Assembly: GCA_913050545.1 (NCBI GenBank)
Contig: CAJWZY010000130.1
Span: 1-6,507 of the forward strand
Length of the DNA stretch: 6,507 bases
Source: an uncultured bacterium
Lineage (GTDB): Bacteria; Planctomycetota; UBA8108
Direction: 5' to 3'
Under the pieces are notes generated by a model. The model had not been told where the DNA came from. It did not search any database and was given only the letters and a program-made list of their open reading frames with translations. The position numbers and the translations under genes were made by a program. Shown in pieces: positions 1-5,284 of this stretch (its first letter is position 1; each line of letters begins with the position of its first letter).

Positions 1-790
1 CCTTGCCGCGCGAGGTCATCCTGAAGGTCTCGCCCCCGGTCGAATTCCTGCTGAAGCTCTCATCGACTGTCTCGCAGTCTTCGAGGATCGACTGGTGCTC
101 CTGGCGCAGAACCCGGAGACACTCCCCTGTCTCTACAGCCGCCTCCTGCAGTGCAAGCAGCTCGAGACTCGCCCTGAATGCCCCCTGCCGGGAATCAACA
201 AATCGCAGCCCCGACGGGCTCTTCTCGATTTTCCAGCCAGCGGGAGGCTTGATCGAAACCCCGGGAACCGGCCCGGTAAGGTATTCTCCCAGCCGCGGAG
301 CCTGGTCCTCACTGGGCGGCTTTCCGGCCTCACCCCCACCACCAGGAAACTTCCGGACGGGAACTTTTGTGCGGGAAGAAACTCCCGGCTTCACTAAGGG
401 CGCCCTCTTTCCGGCGGAACCGGACGAAGAGGCTGTTTCGCCAAGGCGCTGGAGCAGCTCACCCGGGTCCCCGGGAAGGTCCCTGGTAGCCGGGGCCGGC
501 CTGTTGCCTTGCTCATTACCGGCAACCTTCTGCTGCGGTGCCGGAGATTTCTCAGTGTCAGCCTGGTCGCTGCCGTCATAAACGACCGCCGCGATAAAGC
601 GCTTGTAAATCCGCATCCTGCCGCCGGCGATCTCCACCACGACACCTTCATCTCCCCGCTCGACAATGGGGCCGCGAATCACCCGGCCATTTTTCAGGTG
701 AACCGTTCCTGCGCATACCGGGGATAAAAGCGCCCAGAGAACACAGGCAACCACGGGACATAGCTGGATAAATCTCAACCTGGAAAACAT
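1..790 (-). CDS. Secreted protein with SH3-like N-terminal module and PsbP/DcrB-like segment (3' end outside window)
   Basis: An open frame of 263 codons runs from ATG at 790 off the window edge with no stop. Residues 1-27 are a signal peptide: a short basic start (SRLR), a hydrophobic core (CPVVACVLWALLSPV) and a CAG/T cleavage-like site. Residues 29-72 begin VHLKNGRVIRG and read as a small beta-barrel module, the 'LKNGrvieG' type seen at the start of many secreted bacterial proteins. A Pro/Gly/Ser-rich linker follows (about 75-165). From about 170 (VSIKPPAGWKIEK, then LRFVD) the pattern resembles PsbP/DcrB-like or DUF1795-like domains, cut by the window edge. The start is one base after the upstream stop (TGAGATG), with GGGGAG at 798-803, so translation is probably coupled. 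The signal peptide is clear; the domain assignments are inference and the function is unknown. It is probably periplasmic or surface-exposed. Confidence 0.75.
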   Translation of the reverse strand, partial: MFSRLRFIQLCPVVACVLWALLSPVCAGTVHLKNGRVIRGPIVERGDEGVVVEIAGGRMRIYKRFIAAVVYDGSDQADTEKSPAPQQKVAGNEQGNRPAPATRDLPGDPGELLQRLGETASSSGSAGKRAPLVKPGVSSRTKVPVRKFPGGGGEAGKPPSEDQAPRLGEYLTGPVPGVSIKPPAGWKIEKSPSGLRFVDSRQGAFRASLELLALQEAAVETGECLRVLRQEHQSILEDCETVDESFSRNSTGGETFRMTSRGK

Positions 791-791
791 C

Positions 792-1139
792 TCAGCGCTC
801 CCCTTCCCCTGCAGGCAAATGAACCTCCAGCCCTCGCTTGAGGGCAGCTCTCAGCGAACTGCGGAGGCCCGGTAGCGCATCCGCGGTGGCAGGGCTTGCA
901 GCTGGACTCTCAATACCGACTGCGGCGGAATCAACGGTCCCGGTGGGCCCGCCTCCGCGCTCGGCGGTGGCAAATGAGGAGTAGAGGGCGGTGAGCACCA
1001 CTGCCAGCAGCAGGGCGGCTCCCACCGGTAGCCACACACCGAAACGAAGATGCAGCCGCTTCAGCCTGGAGGCTGCCGCCTGCAGGAAACTGCTGCCATT
1101 CTCCTCGCTCTGCGTGCCGGGTCCGGACGGATAGTCCAT
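792..1139 (-). CDS. Small single-pass membrane protein, function unknown
   Basis: The protein is 115 residues. An N-terminal cytoplasmic part of about 33 residues ends in a basic stretch (RLKRLHLR, 25-32). One hydrophobic helix follows (about 34-56, VWLPVGAALLLAVVLTALY), then an Ala/Ser/Pro-rich outer part with an amphipathic segment at about 92-108. No zinc-finger motif or known enzyme signature is visible. I chose the ATG at 1139 because AGAGGAG sits 6 bases upstream and a good promoter lies at 1228-1256. The frame stays open to a TTG at 1265, which would add 42 residues, but that start has no ribosome site and would place the promoter inside the gene. The stop is one base before the next ATG, so the pair forms an operon. 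By layout it could be an anti-sigma-like or envelope accessory protein, but nothing in the sequence shows this. Confidence 0.7.
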   Translation of the reverse strand: MDYPSGPGTQSEENGSSFLQAAASRLKRLHLRFGVWLPVGAALLLAVVLTALYSSFATAERGGGPTGTVDSAAVGIESPAASPATADALPGLRSSLRAALKRGLEVHLPAGEGER

Positions 1140-1145
1140 CTTTGA

Positions 1146-1152
1146 CTCCTCT
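1146..1152 (-). promoter_or_regulatory. Strong Shine-Dalgarno deciding the start at 1139
   Basis: The minus strand reads AGAGGAG, then six bases, then ATG. This is near-ideal complementarity and spacing, and it favours the 115-residue start over the TTG at 1265. Confidence 0.75.
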
Positions 1153-1188
1153 GCGCTGGTCTTCACTTCCCGCGACGATTCTAACCCG

Positions 1189-1216
1189 CAGATCAGCCCA
1201 AAAAGGGGCTCATCTG
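1189..1216 (-). promoter_or_regulatory. Stem-loop in the 5' leader of the membrane-protein operon
   Basis: The minus strand reads CAGATGAGCCC, a six-base loop CTTTTT, then GGGCTGATCTG. The 11-base arms pair except for one central G-G mismatch. The hairpin would start about five bases after the transcription start predicted from the promoter at 1228-1256. It lies about 36 bases before the Shine-Dalgarno. No U-run follows on either strand, so it is not a classic intrinsic terminator. It could be an mRNA-stabilising 5' hairpin, an RNA-protein site, or (as DNA) a repressor operator. Confidence 0.6.
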
Positions 1217-1227
1217 ACTCCCGTAGA

Positions 1228-1256
1228 AGAATACTCTGTAGATGCCGGATCGTCAA
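1228..1256 (-). promoter_or_regulatory. Sigma70-type promoter for the 1139-to-1 operon
   Basis: On the minus strand TTGACG (1256-1251) and TATTCT (1233-1228) are separated by exactly 17 bases. That is 5/6 and 4/6 matches to the housekeeping consensus. The predicted transcription start is near 1221, giving a leader of about 80 bases that carries the stem-loop. No transcription data support it; the call rests on motif match and position. Confidence 0.6.
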
Positions 1257-1263
1257 ATTGGCC

Positions 1264-1295
1264 AAAAGACGTAAGACATTACGACTAATGGTCTT
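1264..1295. repeat. AAGAC direct and inverted repeats, candidate operator
   Basis: AAGAC occurs at 1266-1270 and 1273-1277 on the plus strand, seven bases apart, and inverted as GTCTT at 1291-1295. The second and third copies lie in a near-palindrome: AAGACATTA (1273-1281), CGAC, TAATGGTCTT (1286-1295), with one extra G. It spans the -35 box and spacer of the rightward promoter and lies just upstream of the leftward one. That is where a regulator controlling both units would bind. The regulator is unknown. Confidence 0.45.
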
Positions 1296-1300
1296 ATAAT
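1273..1300 (+). promoter_or_regulatory. Promoter of the first sigma-factor operon
   Basis: TATAAT at 1295-1300 is a perfect -10 box. AAGACA at 1273-1278 matches 4/6 of TTGACA with a 16-base spacer. Transcription would start near 1307, only about ten bases before the ATG at 1317, leaving a very short leader. It looks like a housekeeping promoter rather than an ECF-type one. A longer leader would apply if a downstream start is used. Confidence 0.55.
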
Positions 1301-1316
1301 TTCCTATAGGACTTTA

Positions 1317-2066
1317 ATGCGTCCAGGGGCAACAAAAAGGCCTCCAGTTGCGTCTTTTACAGTGAGACACGAAGCATTGGAAAAAACTGGAGAAAGGAAA
1401 CAAGACGGGGATCGACAAGGCCACGAGGCCGAAACCGCCCCCCTGAAGAGCGATCCTGTGCTGATTTCCGAGATTCTCCTCGAAGGTGGAGTGGGAAAAA
1501 AACAGGAAGCCTACAGGATCCTGGTCGAGCGCTATTGGAAGATCGTGATCGTAACACTGAAAACACGGCTTCCAACCGGGACCGATACTGAAGGTCTTGC
1601 CCAGGAAGTTTTTATCCGGGCCTTTCGCTCACTGGAGAAGCTCACAAACCCGAAGGCCTTTGCCGGCTGGCTCCTGAGAATCACCCAGAACCTTGCTACC
1701 GACCAGCTCAGAAAACACATCAGATCCAGATCGGTCGAAAGCTACGATCCCAGTGTCCTCGAAAACCATCCGGCAGCCAGCCAGGCAACGGAAGGAATCG
1801 AAAGCCGGGTAGAGATCCAGGACGAACTGGAAAAAGTCATGAACGCTATCGCAAAATTACCCGAGCGCTACCAGGCCGTGCTGACCCTGCGCTACCTGAA
1901 GGGGCTTTCCAACAGGGAAATCTCCGGACACCTCGCCGAGCCGGATGGAACCATCCGCAACCGCCTGTTCCGGGCTCTCGACAAGCTGAGAAGCCTGCTG
2001 AAGAAAACCCCAACCGGGAACAGGAGAACCGGAGCGCGAGAAAGCAAAACGAGGAACCTCCAATGA
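1317..2066 (+). CDS. ECF-type RNA polymerase sigma factor (first pair)
   Basis: This is a 249-residue sigma-70 family protein of the extracytoplasmic-function type, which redirects RNA polymerase to a dedicated promoter set. Region 2 is at about 63-137, including AQEVFIRAFRSL (core binding) and FAGWLLRITQNLATDQLRK (-10 recognition). Region 4 is at about 170-228, with LPERYQAVLTLRYLKGLSNREI and GTIRNRLFRALDKLR forming the -35-binding helix-turn-helix. Regions 1 and 3 are absent, as usual for ECF factors. The first 50 or so residues are a polar, poorly conserved extension. The ATG at 1317 has only AGGA at 1308-1311, so a later start (GTG 1362 or GTG 1458) is possible. The stop overlaps the next ATG (ATGA), which pairs it with the membrane protein downstream. 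Family assignment is firm; the target regulon is unknown. Confidence 0.93.
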   Translation: MRPGATKRPPVASFTVRHEALEKTGERKQDGDRQGHEAETAPLKSDPVLISEILLEGGVGKKQEAYRILVERYWKIVIVTLKTRLPTGTDTEGLAQEVFIRAFRSLEKLTNPKAFAGWLLRITQNLATDQLRKHIRSRSVESYDPSVLENHPAASQATEGIESRVEIQDELEKVMNAIAKLPERYQAVLTLRYLKGLSNREISGHLAEPDGTIRNRLFRALDKLRSLLKKTPTGNRRTGARESKTRNLQ

Positions 2067-2428
2067 CCAGTGACAACAACAAGACCGGAGATTCCCGCAG
2101 GCATCCCCCCCACGGCGAATCGGTGCTGGAAAAAGATCTTCTCCAACACCTCGAGGAATACAACCTTGGCGAAGCCGAGGTCAAGACCCTCGTTGAAATC
2201 GACAGCCTTCTCCGGCAGAACTTCCAGGATATCGAAAACGGGGTCGAGCCTGTCGACGAAGACCGGCTCAACGGTATTCTTGACGAAGTAGAGGCCGCTC
2301 CCGAGGTCGTCGTCCTCAAAAGAACCCGTCGGTCCATCCGCCTGATCCTCTGGCTCACGATCTCTCTCGTCAGCCTGCTGGGTGCCTACGGACTCATTGC
2401 CCTGGTGCTGAAGATCGGCGGCTTCTAA
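2063..2428 (+). CDS. Single-helix membrane protein, probable non-zinc anti-sigma factor
   Basis: The protein is 121 residues. An acidic, helical N-terminal half (about 20-80, including LEKDLLQHLEEYNLGEAEVKTLVEIDSLL split over two helices) would lie in the cytoplasm. A basic stretch (KRTRRSIR, 86-93) and a transmembrane helix (about 94-116) follow, with a short outer tail. It contains no cysteine, so it lacks the HxxxCxxC zinc motif of common anti-sigma domains. It starts inside the sigma-factor stop (ATGA), behind GAGGA at 2051-2055. That position and topology are typical of a membrane anti-sigma factor holding its sigma factor at the membrane. The role is inferred from context, not from a recognised domain. 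The nearly absent outer part suggests that any signal is sensed through the membrane or by another protein. Confidence 0.8.
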   Translation: MTSDNNKTGDSRRHPPHGESVLEKDLLQHLEEYNLGEAEVKTLVEIDSLLRQNFQDIENGVEPVDEDRLNGILDEVEAAPEVVVLKRTRRSIRLILWLTISLVSLLGAYGLIALVLKIGGF

Positions 2429-2443
2429 GCTGCAGAGAGTTGC

Positions 2444-3562
2444 TCACTCCCCCTGGGGATTTGCCGGACGGTCAAGCTGGTCGCGAAGGCTGCCGGGAAC
2501 CGCCTCGCTGCCGGTCGGCGGCTTGCCGGTCGACCCGGTCGCGGGATCAATCCCGGTTGTACCTGGTTCCAGGGGAGCGGGAGAATCAGTTGCGGGAGCC
2601 TTCTGAACTGTCACCGGAGCGGCCTCGACAGACTCACTGCTGCCCGTATCACCTCCACCTCCCGTTGAGAGCGTGACAACCTCATCGGCAGGCCCTACCC
2701 TGCTGGATTCGAGATATTCTCCATCTTCGCCCACCGTACCGAAGCTCACCAGGCCTTCTTCAACAGCCAGGCTGGTGGAGCCCTCATCGGTGGTAAGCAC
2801 GAAAACTGTTCCGATGACCCGTGCCTGGTGAAGTCCCCCGGCTGAAACCCGGAAGGTTTCACCCTTCTGTCGATGCCTGACCCTGGCCCTGAGAACCCCC
2901 CTGATAAGGTTTCCGTGAAAATTCTCTACTGTGCAATCCGGGTCGGTCGAAAACCGGGCCGGGCCGCTGACTTCGAGCCTGGCTACCCCGTCTCGGCGCC
3001 CATCACCCGCTCCCAGCAGTAGCGAGAGCGATGTGCCGGGCGGAACATCGTAGATCCTTCCGGCCTCAAAGACCGAGTAGCCCGGTGACGGCTGAACCTG
3101 GCTCGCCTGCCCCGGCACATCGACTGTGCGCACGCTCACCTCGTCCCGGCCTGTTACCCGTAAACCACCGAGTGGCTGGGCAAGCGGTGACCTGAACAGG
3201 TAGCCGGCGACGAGGATCAACGAAACCAGCAGGAGAGCGGCTGCCGTCCTGATAAATGTCTTTGATCTGAAGAAGAGCTTCGTGCCCCCCTCGATTGTCC
3301 GGATTCCCGGCGCAGCCGGCCTGGAGATGCCGGCGCTGCTGAAGCGCTCCTTCGACCGCATCACGAAGCTCTCACCGAAGGGCGAATCAACGAAGCTCGA
3401 GGTGAGAGACCTCGCCAGCAGGCCCTGCGCCTCGTAGATGCTCCGGCAATTTTCGCACTTCCTGAGCTGCTCGCTGACCCGGGCCATCTCTCGAGCAGAG
3501 AGCTCCCGGTCAACGTAGCGCCAGATGGCTTCGGTACTGCAATTGCAATCAGGGGTCTTCAT
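2444..3562 (-). CDS. Anti-sigma factor with N-terminal zinc-finger-like domain, one membrane helix and FecR-like outer domain
   Basis: The protein is 372 residues. Residues 1-45 resemble the ZAS zinc-binding anti-sigma fold: C6 and C8, a helix with YVDRELSAREM, then QLRKCENCR with C36 and C39. The usual HxxxCxxC histidine is replaced by Gln32. A transmembrane helix lies at about 103-123 (IRTAAALLLVSLILVAGYLF). The outer part (about 160-275) fits a FecR domain: a VFEAGRIYDVPPGTSLSLLL strand pattern, LEVSGPARF, then ARVIGTVFVLTTDE and LAVEEGLVSFG. FecR domains relay outer signals to an ECF sigma factor. The last 70 residues are Pro/Gly/Ser/Thr-rich, probably a disordered periplasmic tail. The start overlaps the sigma-factor stop by ATGA, so the two are coupled and the partner is clear. 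The stop lies 15 bases from the stop of the convergent gene. The ligand sensed is unknown. Confidence 0.88.
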   Translation of the reverse strand: MKTPDCNCSTEAIWRYVDRELSAREMARVSEQLRKCENCRSIYEAQGLLARSLTSSFVDSPFGESFVMRSKERFSSAGISRPAAPGIRTIEGGTKLFFRSKTFIRTAAALLLVSLILVAGYLFRSPLAQPLGGLRVTGRDEVSVRTVDVPGQASQVQPSPGYSVFEAGRIYDVPPGTSLSLLLGAGDGRRDGVARLEVSGPARFSTDPDCTVENFHGNLIRGVLRARVRHRQKGETFRVSAGGLHQARVIGTVFVLTTDEGSTSLAVEEGLVSFGTVGEDGEYLESSRVGPADEVVTLSTGGGGDTGSSESVEAAPVTVQKAPATDSPAPLEPGTTGIDPATGSTGKPPTGSEAVPGSLRDQLDRPANPQGE

Positions 3563-4221
3563 GATCCAGGTGAGTCCATATTCAACACGGCGGCAAGCTT
3601 CTTTCGCAGGACCTTGCGAACCCGGAACAGTCGCGACTCGACAGCGGATACCGAGGTCTCCATGAGTTCGGCAATCTCCTTGTAGGACAATCCCTCCATG
3701 TGCTTGAGGGAAACGATGATCCTGTCATCCTCATCGAGTCCTGCAATACAGGCGAGCACCTGCCGGCGGCGCTCGGCATGAACAGCTGCATCGAGCTGGG
3801 ATTCATCGGGAAACTGCCCGGGTCTCCTTGAATCACTGGCGACCGATTCCCCGAGTCCCCGGCCCTCTCCAGCACCCGACTCGAGGCTGACGGCTCGCAT
3901 CCTGGGAGTTTTTCTCTGGCGGAGTACATCGATGGCTCTTCGTTTAACAATTCCCGCGAACCAGACCCGGAAACGGCCCGGCTCCTTGAGGCTTCCGAGC
4001 GCCTCGAAGGCCCGGATAAAGGCATCCTGGACCACGTCTTCGGCAAGATGGAAATCAGACAGAACACCGTAGGCAATGGCTCCTCCAAGGCGGTTGTATT
4101 TTCGAACAAGCTGTTCAAAAACCTCCGGCTCTCCGGTAAGTACCCGTTCTACGTATTCCCTGTCCTCAGCAAGCATTTTCGCTAAACACTCATATGGCCA
4201 GAACTCAAAAGGAGCCGCCAT
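3559..4221 (-). CDS. ECF-type RNA polymerase sigma factor (second pair)
   Basis: This is a 220-residue ECF sigma factor. Region 2 is at about 32-103: FEQLVRKYNRL, AEDVVQDAFIRAFEAL and FRVWFAGIVKRRAIDVLRQ. A long Gly/Ser/Glu-rich linker spans about 104-150. Region 4 (about 152-208) has LDEDDRIIVSLKHMEGLSYKEI and a helix-turn-helix ending SAVESRLFRVRKVLRKKL. The ATG at 4221 follows AAGGA by only one base, an awkward spacing. The in-frame ATG at 4176 (starting MLAEDREYVERVL) is more typical of ECF N-termini and would drop 15 residues, but it also lacks a clear ribosome site. The stop overlaps the anti-sigma ATG (3559-3562). It is clearly diverged from the first sigma factor here, with a longer linker and a different region 4, so the two are not a recent duplication. 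Confidence 0.93.
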   Translation of the reverse strand: MAAPFEFWPYECLAKMLAEDREYVERVLTGEPEVFEQLVRKYNRLGGAIAYGVLSDFHLAEDVVQDAFIRAFEALGSLKEPGRFRVWFAGIVKRRAIDVLRQRKTPRMRAVSLESGAGEGRGLGESVASDSRRPGQFPDESQLDAAVHAERRRQVLACIAGLDEDDRIIVSLKHMEGLSYKEIAELMETSVSAVESRLFRVRKVLRKKLAAVLNMDSPGS

Positions 4222-4287
4222 ATCCTTTAAGACGCAACCAATGGCCTGAATCTTGCGGAAAACTCCCCGTGTAACCGCCCTGAATTA

Positions 4288-4296
4288 AGCATACCA
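4288..4296 (-). promoter_or_regulatory. Possible extended -10 promoter for the second sigma operon
   Basis: The minus strand reads TGG followed by TATGCT, an extended -10 pattern about 67 bases before the ATG at 4221. No convincing -35 hexamer sits 16-18 bases upstream. The 116-base gap between the rsgA stop and this gene must hold either a promoter or read-through from rsgA; no clear hairpin plus U-run terminator was seen there. A weak call. Confidence 0.25.
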
Positions 4297-4337
4297 CGGT
4301 AAATGCAGAGCCTAAGTGATGTTACAAAACCAGGTAA

Positions 4338-5261
4338 TTATTGAGCAGAGAGGATCTGCAGGTAATTCTGGTAGCGCAAATCTGATATTTCACCCTTTTC
4401 GACAGCCTCGGTGACCTTGCAGCCGGGTTCGTCGATGTGAAGACAATTGCCGAAACGGCACCTGGAGAGGTGTTCTGAGAATTCCGAGTAGTAGCGGCTG
4501 ATCGCAGCCTGTTCGATATTAGCCAGCCCATACTCCCGGTAGCCGGGGGTGTCGATCAGGCAGCCGCCGCCGGGAAGCTCGTAGAGGGTCGCGGCGGTGG
4601 TGGTGTGACGCCCCTTGCCTGTCACCCTGTTGACGTGAGAGGTCTGGATATCGAGATCCGGACAGAGAGCGTTGATGAGGGTCGATTTACCGACGCCGGA
4701 ATGACCCGAAAATACGGTCACCTTGTCCTTCAGCCAGCCGGAGAGAGACTCGATGCCCGTGCACTCCAGGGCGCTCAATCGAAAGCAACCGTAGCCGAGA
4801 GCTTCGTAGACCCCGAGACACTCCTCGAGATCTTCCCGCACCTCGTCCTCATCCTCAACCTGGTCCCACTTGTTGAGGCAGATCGCTCCGTCAACCTTCT
4901 CCCAGGCAGTGGAGATCAACACCCTGTCGATCAGCGCCCAGCGCGGCGGAGGCGTACAGGATGCCATCACGATAAGCACCTGGTCGACATTGGCGGCAAC
5001 CACCAGCTCCTCGGCGGCGGCCTTCCCGGGACGCGGGCGCTTGCCACGGCGAAGCGCCCTGGCGCGGCGGATCTCTGTCTTCCTCGGCAGGATCTCCTCG
5101 AGAACACCCTCTCCTTCTCCGCAGACCTCGACCACCACCCGGTCCCCCACCACCACTGGAGACCTTCCCGTCTTTTCATCCCGGAAACGGCCGCGCAGGG
5201 TGCAGAGCAGAACCTCGGAACCGGCGCGAACCCGCACATTGCGGCTCGACTTGTGAATCAC
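4338..5261 (-). CDS. rsgA: Ribosome small-subunit-dependent GTPase A (RsgA/YjeQ)
   Basis: RsgA is a circularly permuted GTPase that acts late in 30S subunit maturation in the cytoplasm. The 307-residue product has the family order: an N-terminal OB-fold (about 1-60, with CTLRGRFR and VVVGDRVVV); then NKWD (G4, 130-133), GHSGVGKST (G1 P-loop, 186-194), GRHTTT (G2, about 217-222) and DTPG (G3, 237-240). G4 before G1 is the permutation. It ends with the zinc-binding C268-x4-C273-x-H275-x5-C281 and a helical tail. I chose the GTG at 5261 because GGAAGG (5266-5271) lies four bases upstream and it falls 23 bases after the purB stop. A TTG at 5330 would extend the protein 23 residues into purB and has no clear support. 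All key motifs are intact. Same strand and short spacing imply co-transcription with purB. Confidence 0.95.
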   Translation of the reverse strand: MIHKSSRNVRVRAGSEVLLCTLRGRFRDEKTGRSPVVVGDRVVVEVCGEGEGVLEEILPRKTEIRRARALRRGKRPRPGKAAAEELVVAANVDQVLIVMASCTPPPRWALIDRVLISTAWEKVDGAICLNKWDQVEDEDEVREDLEECLGVYEALGYGCFRLSALECTGIESLSGWLKDKVTVFSGHSGVGKSTLINALCPDLDIQTSHVNRVTGKGRHTTTAATLYELPGGGCLIDTPGYREYGLANIEQAAISRYYSEFSEHLSRCRFGNCLHIDEPGCKVTEAVEKGEISDLRYQNYLQILSAQ

Positions 5262-5265
5262 GAAG

Positions 5266-5271
5266 CCTTCC
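5266..5271 (-). promoter_or_regulatory. Ribosome binding site deciding the rsgA start
   Basis: GGAAGG on the minus strand sits four bases before the GTG at 5261 and just after the purB stop. It supports the non-overlapping start, which also begins the protein where the OB-fold normally starts. Confidence 0.6.
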
Positions 5272-5284
5272 AGGGCGGAGGAGC

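Noticed and set aside
3..581. A 192-codon open frame on the plus strand
   Set aside because: It lies opposite the minus-strand secreted-protein gene, which has a signal peptide, a ribosome site and coherent domains. The plus-strand translation is Ser/Pro/Arg-rich with no recognisable motif.
1189..1216. Stem-loop as an intrinsic terminator
   Set aside because: No T-run follows the stem on either strand, and it lies downstream of a good promoter and ahead of a strong ribosome site.
1846..2358. A 170-codon open frame on the minus strand
   Set aside because: It is antisense to the first sigma factor and its partner, and is Arg/Ser-rich with no domain pattern.
2429..2470. Bidirectional terminator between the convergent operons
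   Set aside because: The only pairing seen is TCCCC/GGGGA with a two-base loop, too tight, and there is no U-run.
4222..4337. Terminator after rsgA or a small gene in the gap
   Set aside because: I found no stable hairpin followed by Ts on the minus strand and no frame with a ribosome site. Only a weak extended -10 pattern is visible.
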